From: Bryobacterales bacterium
GTDB taxonomy: Bacteria > Acidobacteriota > Terriglobia > Bryobacterales > UBA6623
NCBI GenBank assembly: GCA_022826925.1
Contig: JAJDTX010000094.1
Location: 16,583 to 80,582, forward strand
Length of the DNA: 64,000 nucleotides
Direction of reading: 5' to 3'
Below the pieces are notes generated by a model. That model was not told where the DNA came from and ran no database searches. It saw nothing but the letters and a program-made list of their open reading frames with translations. Of this stretch, positions 17,581-25,504 are shown piece after piece. The stretch's first letter is position 1. Each line of letters opens with the position of its first letter. Position numbers and translations under genes: made by a program.

Positions 17581-18657
17581 CTAGCGCCGTCTGCGGCGGG
17601 GCCCGGTCTTCGCGAGTGCCGCTTGGATTGCCTGCTCGGCCAGCGGGGCCATGACCTTGTAGCCCTCGGTATTCGGGTGCAGGCCGTCGTCGGCGAGATC
17701 TTGGCGCAGCCGGCCTGCCTCGTCGACCATGGCGTCGTGGTAGTTGAGGTAGCCCCAGCCCTTGGACTCGCACAACGCCGCCAGCCATTGATTCAGTTGC
17801 AGGATGCGCGTCGGATCCCGATAGGGCGTGCGCAGAAAGCGTGGGTTCGCGTCCTTGTGATAGTCGCTCACCGGCAGGATGGACGCCATTACCGGGACGA
17901 TTCCGGCCGCCTCGGCCAGCAGGCCGATGGCCTCCAGATTGTGTCGGATGGTGGCGTCGGGCACGCCTCGCGCCAGGTCATTCGTGCCGGCTAGCAGGAC
18001 CATTACGCTCGGCTGGAGATCGATCACGTCGGGCTTGGTGCGGCCCAGCATCTGGCCCGTGATCTGCCCGCTGATTCCGCGATTGAGGTACTGCTTGCCC
18101 GCGAAATACTGGTTCAGCCGCCAGCCGTCGGTGATCGAGTTGCCCAAGAACACAACTCTCGGATCGCTGGTCTCGACGGATCCGACCATGCGATTGGCAT
18201 CCGCATACCTGCGCAGGTTGTCGCGGTCGGAGCCGAGCACCTGTTGCTCCCGCAACGCCAGCGTGGCCCGGAAATGGGCCTCGAGCTTCTGGATGCCCTC
18301 GCGCAGCTCGGACAGCTGGCGCCCGATGTCCTCGGAGAATTCGGCCGACTTCGGCAGCGTGTCCGAAAGCTGCAGGTAGGCCTTGGCGTTCGTCAGCATC
18401 TGGTACAGCACGCCGGTGTGATCGCGGCTGGGAGTGGTGCGCAGCGTATTCACGCCTTGCCGGAAGTTCTCCTGCAGGGGCGCTCCGGCCCGGGAGAGCT
18501 CTGGAATCACGATGCGCGTCGCTTCCAGCAGGTCTGAGATGCGATCCATCACCTCCGCCGCTTCACTGCCGCTGAGCCGGTCGGAGGGCTGGCCCCAAGC
18601 CGGTGGGGGCGCCACGAGCGCCAGAACCGCGACGAAGTAGAGAACGAATCGCTGCAT
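17581..18657 (-). CDS. Secreted SGNH/GDSL-family hydrolase
   Basis: 358 aa with a signal peptide (residues 1-22, cleavage after AWG). Residues 30-160 are helical and unique. The SGNH domain starts at about 167: block I FLGNSITDGW (nucleophile Ser174), the Gly in RGISGQ, block III GTNDLARG, and block V DDGLHPNTEGY with the Asp/His pair. This is an exported ester hydrolase, perhaps a sugar or cell-wall acetyl-esterase. It ends close to the GT9 gene (5 bp gap) on the same strand, suggesting co-expression with envelope glycan genes. Confidence 0.82.
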   Translation of the reverse strand: MQRFVLYFVAVLALVAPPPAWGQPSDRLSGSEAAEVMDRISDLLEATRIVIPELSRAGAPLQENFRQGVNTLRTTPSRDHTGVLYQMLTNAKAYLQLSDTLPKSAEFSEDIGRQLSELREGIQKLEAHFRATLALREQQVLGSDRDNLRRYADANRMVGSVETSDPRVVFLGNSITDGWRLNQYFAGKQYLNRGISGQITGQMLGRTKPDVIDLQPSVMVLLAGTNDLARGVPDATIRHNLEAIGLLAEAAGIVPVMASILPVSDYHKDANPRFLRTPYRDPTRILQLNQWLAALCESKGWGYLNYHDAMVDEAGRLRQDLADDGLHPNTEGYKVMAPLAEQAIQAALAKTGPRRRRR

Positions 18658-18662
18658 GGGTC

Positions 18663-19694
18663 TCAGTCTACTGAGTTTAGTCGGGGAACGAGCTCGCGGT
18701 AGACGGCGTCAGCGGACCAGGCCTTCATCGACGCGCTGGGCTCGGCAGCCCGTTTGTATGTGATCGCCGCGTCCGCTACGCGCAACACCGTCATGCTCGA
18801 CCCGCAAGGCCCGTTGCGGGCCGGATCGGTGGGACCGAAGATTGCCACGCCGGGTCGACCCAGTGCGGCGGCTAGGTGGAGCGGGCCGCTGTCCACCCCC
18901 ACCACGGCTGCGGCGCGCCGTGTCGCCCCGATCAGTTGCGAGAGCGTCGACGGGTGGGATTGGACCGCGCCTTCGGGTGCGGCGTCGCGGATGGCGTTAG
19001 CATGCGCCTCCTGGCCGGGGACACAGTCGACGACCAGCGGGATCTGGTGCTCGGTCCAGAGCCTCGCCGCGAGTTCGCTATAACGTTCCTGCGGCCATTG
19101 CTTGGCACCCCAGCCAGCCTGCGCGCTGGTGAGCACGTAGCTCTCGGGAAGGCCCGCGCGCAGCTCGCCCGGCGGCAGCGGGAAGCGAGGCTCGGGCAAC
19201 GGCGGGCAGCCGGTCGCCAGGGCGGCGATTTCGCGGTAGCGATCGATGACATGGGTCCTAGCTGTCTCGAGGCGGCGGTCGTAGAGCAGGGCAGCGTGCG
19301 GCTCGCGCAGCAGGCGATGATCCAGCCCTGCTACGGTCTTTGCGTTGGAAGCTGACGCGACTGCCGCGGATTTGATCAGACCCTGCATGTCCAGGGCGAG
19401 ATCGAAATCGTTTCGTCGCAGCGCCCTGAGCGCTTCCCCCGCGCTCTCGCCAGGTCTGGACCCGGAGCGAAACCACCGGCGCAAGGGCACGCTGACGAAC
19501 TCGTCGATGTCGGGGTTGCCCGCGAGCAACTCTCGCCAGCGGCCGTCGAAGGCCCACACAATCTTGGCGTCCGGAACGCCGTTGCGCAGGTCCGCGACCG
19601 CCGGCAGGGTCTGGATGATGTCCCCCATGGCCCCGAAGCGCACCACCAGGATGCGCGGCGGCGAGCGCCTAGCTGCGTTGGGTAGCAATGACAT
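18663..19694 (-). CDS. Glycosyltransferase family 9 (heptosyltransferase-like)
   Basis: 343 aa, GT-B fold. ILVVRFGAMGDIIQTLPAVADLR at the N-terminus is the GT9 acceptor-side signature; the C-terminal half has GVDSGPLHLAAALGRPGVAIFGPTDPARNGP, the ADP-sugar binding part of LPS heptosyltransferases I/II. Expected role: adding heptose or a related sugar to lipid A-core at the inner face of the cytoplasmic membrane. It overlaps the upstream HldE-like gene by 26 bp, consistent with a sugar-activation/transfer pair. Confidence 0.85.
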   Translation of the reverse strand: MSLLPNAARRSPPRILVVRFGAMGDIIQTLPAVADLRNGVPDAKIVWAFDGRWRELLAGNPDIDEFVSVPLRRWFRSGSRPGESAGEALRALRRNDFDLALDMQGLIKSAAVASASNAKTVAGLDHRLLREPHAALLYDRRLETARTHVIDRYREIAALATGCPPLPEPRFPLPPGELRAGLPESYVLTSAQAGWGAKQWPQERYSELAARLWTEHQIPLVVDCVPGQEAHANAIRDAAPEGAVQSHPSTLSQLIGATRRAAAVVGVDSGPLHLAAALGRPGVAIFGPTDPARNGPCGSSMTVLRVADAAITYKRAAEPSASMKAWSADAVYRELVPRLNSVD

Positions 19695-20067
19695 GTCGGA
19701 CTACGTCGCGAGACTGGCTGGCATCCATGTCGAGTGCCGGCCCGGCTCCGACGCTGGCCACGATCGCGTCCGCCTCAGACGCGTCGGCGGTGCAGACAAA
19801 GTCTACGCACGCGAGGGCGGCCACCATTTGCGCCCGGTCATATGCGGGAAGCGGAGCGGGTCGGTCTTCTGTCTCGCGGTAGACCAGCACCAGTAGCTTG
19901 CGGTTCGCGGGCCGGGCTTGCTCCAGCAGCCCGCAATGCTCGGAGGTCAAGACATCGAACCATCCCTTGGCCGCGTGAACCTGCCCGCGGCAGGAAGCCA
20001 GCGTGCCAGGTTCAACGATCTTCGTGCGCGTGTCCACGACGGTGTCCAGAACTCTACGTTTCACCAT
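19669..20067 (-). CDS. Degenerate HldE/RfaE2-like nucleotidyltransferase
   Basis: 132 aa from ATG 20067. The fold is recognised from KGWFDVLTSEHCGLLEQAR, equivalent to NGCFDLLHAGHVRYLEQAR of the adenylyltransferase half of HldE, and from MVAALACVDFVCTADASEADAIV, equivalent to the LAALACVDWV block. The cytidylyltransferase HxGH motif is TSEH here: the first His and the Gly are lost. No ISSTK-type loop is visible, so catalysis is doubtful. It overlaps the heptosyltransferase-like gene by 26 bp. It may be a regulatory subunit or a decaying copy. The longer frame to 20175 is probably not translated. Confidence 0.65.
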   Translation of the reverse strand: MVKRRVLDTVVDTRTKIVEPGTLASCRGQVHAAKGWFDVLTSEHCGLLEQARPANRKLLVLVYRETEDRPAPLPAYDRAQMVAALACVDFVCTADASEADAIVASVGAGPALDMDASQSRDVVRHVIATQRS

Positions 20068-20116
20068 AGCGCCACCGGTGTTCCGGGACCGTCTCGGGCC
20101 CAGATCCCCGGTTGAG

Positions 20117-20296
20117 CTAGCTGCCGCGATGGAGCTCCGCGAAGTTGGCCTCTCGGGCCATCCGCGGGAGGTCATCTAGGCGGCGCTGGCCCACGCGGTG
20201 CAGCACAGGGTCGAATCCGCCTACGCACGCCCGGACCTGTTCGAGCGTCGGCGCTGGCAGATTGTCGGTGTCCGAGATTCGGGCGGGCTCGCTCAA
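20117..20296 (-). CDS. Small ORF overlapping antiporter stop
   Basis: A 59-residue frame starting at TTG 20296 in a TTGA overlap with the stop of the antiporter gene and ending at TAG 20117-20119. Its composition looks protein-like (TLEQVRACVGGFDPVLHRVGQ, DDLPRMAREANFAELHRG), with charged helices and no repeats. It fills the gap between the antiporter and HldE-like genes on the same strand. No family recognised. Translational coupling to the antiporter would be required, since no Shine-Dalgarno is visible. Confidence 0.45.
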   Translation of the reverse strand: MSEPARISDTDNLPAPTLEQVRACVGGFDPVLHRVGQRRLDDLPRMAREANFAELHRGS

Positions 20297-21960
20297 CCGC
20301 GCGCCGGGCCTTCGCTGGCGGCAAGTCGTTCCGCCTCGCCTTCGATCTCGCGCATCAGCGCTACCAAGTCCATAATGTCGTAGCTGGCGACCGAGCCCAG
20401 AAACCGGCCGGTGTCCCGCTCCGCGATCGGAATGACCGACACCGAGTGGTCCGCCATCCGCTCCAGCACATCGTCAACCGGCTCGTCCGACCACGCGCGT
20501 GGAATGTTTCGGCGCAGCAGGTCTCTCAGGGGAGTTTCTTCCCGCATGCGTTCGTCCAAGCGGCGCATCCTTGCCAGTGACACGGTGCCGACGGGATCGT
20601 CGTCATCGACGACGAGGTAGTCCTGCTGATTCGGGACGGTCCAGTCGGCTAGGAAGTCCCGCACCGGCAACTCTGGCGGGGGGTAGACGCGCGTACGGTC
20701 CGTAATCGAACTCACGGAGACCCCTTCCAGCGCATGGCGGGCGAACGATGGCGGCACCGCCCCCGGAGGCGTTGCTTGCTCCGAGTCCTTGGCTTTTCTG
20801 GCGGCCAGGCCGATGACCGAGGGCATCACCAGGATGTAACCGAACATGATGAACGTGAGCAGGGAGAAAACTTCCCGCGTGATCACGCCCGTTTCGAGCA
20901 GGACGAGCAGGAGGGCGATCTCGGCGACGCCCTTGGCCATCAAGCCCGTGGCCAGGACGACCGGTGTGTCCAGCCGCGCTAGGTAGGTGCCGATGAGGGC
21001 GCCGGCGAACTTCCCCGCGAAGGGGATGACCGCCACGGCGGCTATGGTCGCCGCGGGCAGGGCGGTGAACGACCAGTCTAGATACAGGCCAGCAGACGCG
21101 AAGAGGAGCGGCACGAAGAGGCCGTCCGCGATGCTCCGGATACCGGGCATGATGTCCGCGCGCATGCGGTGGGGAAGTCCCGACAGTGACGCGCCGAACA
21201 GGAGCGCGCCCAGCGAGCCGTGCAGCCCGATGCGCTCGGCCCCCGCCACCACGAGAAAGAGGCCGCCGATCAACAACCCGAACGAGAGCTCCGACACGTG
21301 CAGCAAGCGCTGGAGGACGTCGATGGCGGTGGGCAGGGCCTTGGCCGACACGAACCAGGTAACCACCGCGAACCCGGCAATCTGCCCGATCAGCTGCAGC
21401 ACGCCGCCGATACTCGTCTCGTGGACGACCTCGCCGATGGTCGCCCCAACCAGCAGCATGGCGAGGACCTCAGCGATGATGACGGCCGTGAATATCCGTA
21501 GCCCGATCAGTTGCTTAAGCAGGCCCAGGTCGGACAGCACCTTGACCGCGAGGCCCAAGCTGGACAGCGACAGGATGCCGGCGACCGCCAGCGCCTCGTT
21601 GAATTCGAGACCCAACGCGAATTCCAGGCCGAAGAGGTCCGACGTCACGACCAGAGACGCGAGCACCGAGATCACGACTGATACCGCCGAACCAACGAAA
21701 TAGGGGCCGCGGATCGTGGCCTTCAGGCCCGGGAGATCGAGCTCGTCGAGGCCGACGAGGAAAAAGAAGACGGATACGCCGACGGCGAGGAAGATCTTTG
21801 TCTCGTCCGCCGGCACGACGATTCCGGTGGCAGGTCCCAGCAGCACGCCGGCTAGCGTATACGCCACGATCGCGCTCAAGCCGAGCCGTCCGAGGAGCCC
21901 CTCGCTGAGCTTGGCGGTGACGACGAGCAAGCCGATGCGCAACAGCGCGTCGATACTCAT
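20293..21960 (-). CDS. CPA2-family cation:proton antiporter with CBS pair
   Basis: 555 aa. The first ~385 residues form a multi-span Na+/H+ exchanger domain of the KefB/CPA2 type, about 12 hydrophobic segments, with LSEGLLGRLGLSAIVAYTLAGVLLGP, FFFLVGLDELDL and GLMAKGVAEIALLLVLLETGVI. After a linker, residues about 420-545 make a CBS-like pair (VPNQQDYLVVDDDDPVGTVSLARM; DDVLERMADHSVSVIPIAERDTGRFLGSVASYDIM). This suggests control by a nucleotide or ionic strength rather than the RCK/TrkA domain of KefB. An inner-membrane exchanger of K+ or Na+ for H+. First gene of the minus-strand group leading to the GT9 gene. Confidence 0.85.
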   Translation of the reverse strand: MSIDALLRIGLLVVTAKLSEGLLGRLGLSAIVAYTLAGVLLGPATGIVVPADETKIFLAVGVSVFFFLVGLDELDLPGLKATIRGPYFVGSAVSVVISVLASLVVTSDLFGLEFALGLEFNEALAVAGILSLSSLGLAVKVLSDLGLLKQLIGLRIFTAVIIAEVLAMLLVGATIGEVVHETSIGGVLQLIGQIAGFAVVTWFVSAKALPTAIDVLQRLLHVSELSFGLLIGGLFLVVAGAERIGLHGSLGALLFGASLSGLPHRMRADIMPGIRSIADGLFVPLLFASAGLYLDWSFTALPAATIAAVAVIPFAGKFAGALIGTYLARLDTPVVLATGLMAKGVAEIALLLVLLETGVITREVFSLLTFIMFGYILVMPSVIGLAARKAKDSEQATPPGAVPPSFARHALEGVSVSSITDRTRVYPPPELPVRDFLADWTVPNQQDYLVVDDDDPVGTVSLARMRRLDERMREETPLRDLLRRNIPRAWSDEPVDDVLERMADHSVSVIPIAERDTGRFLGSVASYDIMDLVALMREIEGEAERLAASEGPARG

Positions 21961-22580
21961 GAAGCGAGAGATGATTTCGGATGCATGGAGTGGTGCGGTG
22001 CTCTTAGACAGTTGATCGGTGAATTTGAGATGGACTCCGCCATGGCTGCGAACTGCCGACGGCAGCGATTGTAACTCAGCACCAGATCATCATCTCGTCT
22101 CCTTCCTTGCTTCCCGTGCTGCGGACCCGGGTGCCCGGACCGCTCCGGGAGAGCTTGCCTGGTCCGATTCTGGACGGGCACTGCCAGCAGCCTCCGGACT
22201 CGGCTGATCAAGCGGGTTCATCACCTTGCGGACTGCCCAGCAGAACCGCCGGGCGCACCGTTTCCAGCGACACCGCGGCGATGCCGTTTCAGGCGCGCGC
22301 CGCACGCCAGCGCCTGCGCCAGCCCGGCCAGCTCCTCGTGCGCGGCTCCGAAGCGTGATTCCGGGGCGGCGTCGGCTCGCATGCCGCACTCACTTCCGAG
22401 GCTCGCGAGAGCTTCGCTCCCTGGGTGAAGTTGCGGCTGGGCCGCAGCACTCCTCAAGCCATCTAAGTGCACAGACGCTTGATGCGTGGGTTTAGAGTCC
22501 TATCCGGGGATTAAGGGACCGTCTTGGGCTGGGCAGAGCCGGTCTTGGGTATGATTGGGCAGGTTGTCAGCGTGCCCCGA
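21961..22580. other. Intergenic region, no supported gene
   Basis: 620 bp between the divergent antiporter and DUF3604 genes. Several high-GC open frames exist on both strands (for example 22221-22472 minus, rich in Ala/Arg), but none has a convincing start or family. A TATGAT hexamer at 22550-22555 could serve as the -10 box for the DUF3604 gene. I looked for SRP RNA and tmRNA motifs and saw none. Confidence 0.5.
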
Positions 22581-25448
22581 ATGATCACTGCAACATCACA
22601 AGCCCGCGCGCTTGTATTTGTCTTGGCCTTGGCTGCGGCCGTGCCGCTCGGCGCTGCGGATCGGTTCCGAATCCTGTTCGGGGGCGCCGACGAGACGGTG
22701 GTCGATTGGAGTGGCTCGCTAGCCGCTGCTGGCGGCTCGGCGGAAATCGCCGCCGCGCACCACTTTGGCGCGGAGGAGTCTTTCGACCGCTCTACCTGGC
22801 GCTGCGGCAACCAGTGGGACGGCCGCCTCCAGATGGAGCCGCGGGACGAAGCCGCCTTCTCCCCGACCCGCTGGAAGGGGGTTGTCGTCGATGTCGCAGG
22901 CGGCGACGCCGTGCGCGTCTCAATCCAGACAGCCCAGGGCGAGGCAGAATTCCGTCCCGGCCAGGTCCGTTTCCATGAACCGCTAGAACGCTTGGACGGG
23001 CGCATACGGATCGAGCGCGTGCCACTGGCGCGCCGCATGTCCGATGCATTGGCGGACGACGACTATCCTGCCATCGCGATCGGGCCCGACGGGCGCGTCT
23101 GGGTGGCGTGGATAGCCTTCGAGGATGGGGCCGATACGATCCAGGTGCGCTCCTCGCCTGATGGCGAGTCTTGGGACGAGCAGATCACACTCGCTCCCGC
23201 CGGCGAGTACTACCAGGTCTCCCTGATCTCCACCGAGGCCGGCGCGGTGACGGCGGTGGCCTCGGCCATCCGCGACGGCGTGGTGCAGCTCTACCAAGTC
23301 GACTACGAGTTGGGCGGCAAGCCCTCGGGCCGAGCCCTCACCAACGGTCCCGGGCCAGACACCTATCCGCGCATGGCGGCGGCCAAGAACGGCGATGTAT
23401 ACTTGGTCTATCAGTCCGGCGCGAAGGGCAACACCGACGTGTCGCTGATGGTCCGGCGGGGTGGCAGCTGGGGGCCTCCGGTCAAGGTTACCGAGCACCC
23501 GGCCAACGACTGGGAGCCCGCGCTGGCGCTCAACTCGCGGGGAGAGCTCGCTATCGCCTGGGACAGCTACCGCCACGGCAACTACGACATCTTCTTGCGG
23601 CGGTTTGTCTCCGGGCGCCTGCAGCCGCTGGAGCGCATCACCGCCAGCGAGGACTTTCAGGCCCACGTGAGCCTGGCCTACGACCACCGCGACCGCCTCT
23701 GGATGGCCTGGGACAACGGCGGCCCGAACTGGGGCAAGGACCACTACGGCATCAACGGCATCCACCGTGGCGAGAGCGGGCTGTACTTTCACCGCCAGGC
23801 ACAGGTGCGAGTGCTTGACCGCGGGCGTATCGTCAGGCCGGTTCCGCCCATCGACCAGCGCTTTCCGCCCAGCCCGATCACCGGCAGCTGGATGGCGCTC
23901 GGCCTGGACAGCGCCCGCCAGACGTTCACCGAGTACCCGATGCTGCAGGTCGACGGCAAGGGCCGCGTCTGGGCGATCCTGCGCACGCGCACGCTGGGGC
24001 GCGCCAATCCGCCGACCGTCGCGGCAACGTCGATCTTTCCCTACTGGGACTACAAGGTCACGATGTTCGATGGCCATGGTTGGACGCCGCCGGTATGGAT
24101 TCCGTTCTCCGACGGACGCAACGAGCAGCGCCCCGCGGTAGCCGTGGACCGCTCCGGGGACCTGTGGGTCGTCTCGCAGACCGACGGCAAGAGCTACCGG
24201 CCCGAGTCGGATCGCTTCTGGCATTACGACGTCTATGCGGGCAAGATCGCTTTGGCGCGCACTGCTGGCGAGGCTGTATCCGACGAGTACTTCGTCGGGA
24301 CTAATGATCTGGCTGCTCCCAAGCCCGTGGCCGACTCCATCCCGGAAGCGGCCCAGCCGCTGTGGAAGACCTACCAAATGGAATCGGCCGGAGAGAAGTA
24401 CCAGCTAGTCTGGGGCGATCTGCACCGGCATACCGACCTTTCCTTCGATGGCTACAGCGACGGCAGTCTGTACGACTGCTACCGTTACGCGATCGACGTG
24501 GCACAGATGGACTTCCTGGGGCCGTCCGAGCACGTGTTGCCCCAAAAAACCGACACCGCCTACATGTGGCACATGGTTGACAAGGCCGTGGATGTCTACA
24601 AGCTCCCGGGAACCTTCTATCCCGTGCTGAACTACGAGCGCACTGTTGGCTACCCGGACGGACACCGCAACATCGTCTGGCGCGGGCGCGGCTACGATCC
24701 CATCCGCATCAAGCTCGGCGACCGCCCGATCGGCGTTGCCGAGGACGACACGCTGGAATTGTGGAAGCAGCTCTTGGACGGAGGGCGCCCGAAGGCGATC
24801 AGCATTCCCCACACGCCGGCCACGCAAATGGGCACGGACTGGCGATACAACGACGAGCGCGCCGAACGCTTGGTGGAAATGTTCCAAGGCAATCGCGACT
24901 CGTACGAGTACCTCGGCGCGCCGCGCGGCGCGACGGCGGAGCGGATCGTGGTGGGGGGCTACATCACATCGGGGGACATGCGGCCCAAGGGCTTCATTTG
25001 GAACGCTCTGGAAAAGGGCTACAAGATGGGTTTCATCGCCAGTTCCGACCACCGCTCCACGCACATGTCGTATGCCGTGGCATATACGCCCGCCCGGACC
25101 TACGCCGACATCTGGGACTCGCTCTACGCCCGCCGCACGTATGCTGCCACGGAGAACATCATCGTCGACTTCCAGAGCGGAGGGCATGCGATGGGCGAGG
25201 AGTTCGCCGCCAGCGCTCCGCCGCGCTTCGACGTGCGCGTGATCGGCACGGACAAGGTCAAGCAGGTCGACATCATCAAGGACAACACCTTCGCTTACAC
25301 CGCGCATCCTGATGTCAGCGAACTCACCTTCGCGTACACGGACGCTGACATCGAGCCCGGAATGCACTATTACTACGTGCGTGTTATCCAAGCAGACAAC
25401 AACATGGCTTGGGGCAGCCCTATCTGGATCGATTACCAAGGGGAGTAG
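22581..25448 (+). CDS. Exported propeller plus DUF3604 (PHP-like) protein
   Basis: 955 aa from ATG 22581 with a signal peptide (hydrophobic residues 9-24, then GAADRF). Residues about 150-580 carry Asp-box-like/propeller repeats (AIAIGPDGRVWVAWIAFEDG, AAAKNGDVYLVYQSG, ALNSRGELAIAWDSYRHG, QVDGKGRVWAILRT, AVDRSGDLWVVSQTDG). The C-terminal ~330 residues are a DUF3604 domain with PHP-type metal motifs: WGDLHRHTDLSFDG, GPSEH, SIPHTPATQMG, RLVEMFQGNRDSYEY and IASSDHRSTH. DUF3604 proteins are predicted metallohydrolases of unknown substrate. A paralogue lies at 52568-54985. The next gene is an exported beta-helix protein 56 bp downstream, suggesting an extracellular polysaccharide or glycoside role. 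Confidence 0.85.
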   Translation: MITATSQARALVFVLALAAAVPLGAADRFRILFGGADETVVDWSGSLAAAGGSAEIAAAHHFGAEESFDRSTWRCGNQWDGRLQMEPRDEAAFSPTRWKGVVVDVAGGDAVRVSIQTAQGEAEFRPGQVRFHEPLERLDGRIRIERVPLARRMSDALADDDYPAIAIGPDGRVWVAWIAFEDGADTIQVRSSPDGESWDEQITLAPAGEYYQVSLISTEAGAVTAVASAIRDGVVQLYQVDYELGGKPSGRALTNGPGPDTYPRMAAAKNGDVYLVYQSGAKGNTDVSLMVRRGGSWGPPVKVTEHPANDWEPALALNSRGELAIAWDSYRHGNYDIFLRRFVSGRLQPLERITASEDFQAHVSLAYDHRDRLWMAWDNGGPNWGKDHYGINGIHRGESGLYFHRQAQVRVLDRGRIVRPVPPIDQRFPPSPITGSWMALGLDSARQTFTEYPMLQVDGKGRVWAILRTRTLGRANPPTVAATSIFPYWDYKVTMFDGHGWTPPVWIPFSDGRNEQRPAVAVDRSGDLWVVSQTDGKSYRPESDRFWHYDVYAGKIALARTAGEAVSDEYFVGTNDLAAPKPVADSIPEAAQPLWKTYQMESAGEKYQLVWGDLHRHTDLSFDGYSDGSLYDCYRYAIDVAQMDFLGPSEHVLPQKTDTAYMWHMVDKAVDVYKLPGTFYPVLNYERTVGYPDGHRNIVWRGRGYDPIRIKLGDRPIGVAEDDTLELWKQLLDGGRPKAISIPHTPATQMGTDWRYNDERAERLVEMFQGNRDSYEYLGAPRGATAERIVVGGYITSGDMRPKGFIWNALEKGYKMGFIASSDHRSTHMSYAVAYTPARTYADIWDSLYARRTYAATENIIVDFQSGGHAMGEEFAASAPPRFDVRVIGTDKVKQVDIIKDNTFAYTAHPDVSELTFAYTDADIEPGMHYYYVRVIQADNNMAWGSPIWIDYQGE

Positions 25449-25504
25449 ATCAGTCGCATGGGTGCGAGGCGCGTGCGCAGCGAAGCGCGCTCGGGGACGG
25501 TGAG

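Noticed and set aside
22221..22472. Minus-strand Ala/Arg-rich ORF in the intergenic region
   Set aside because: Amphipathic-looking but no start site, partner or homologous motif; composition matches noise.
22983..24377. 464-codon open frame on the minus strand
   Set aside because: Shadow of the DUF3604 gene on the plus strand; long antisense frames are expected at this GC and it has no family motifs.
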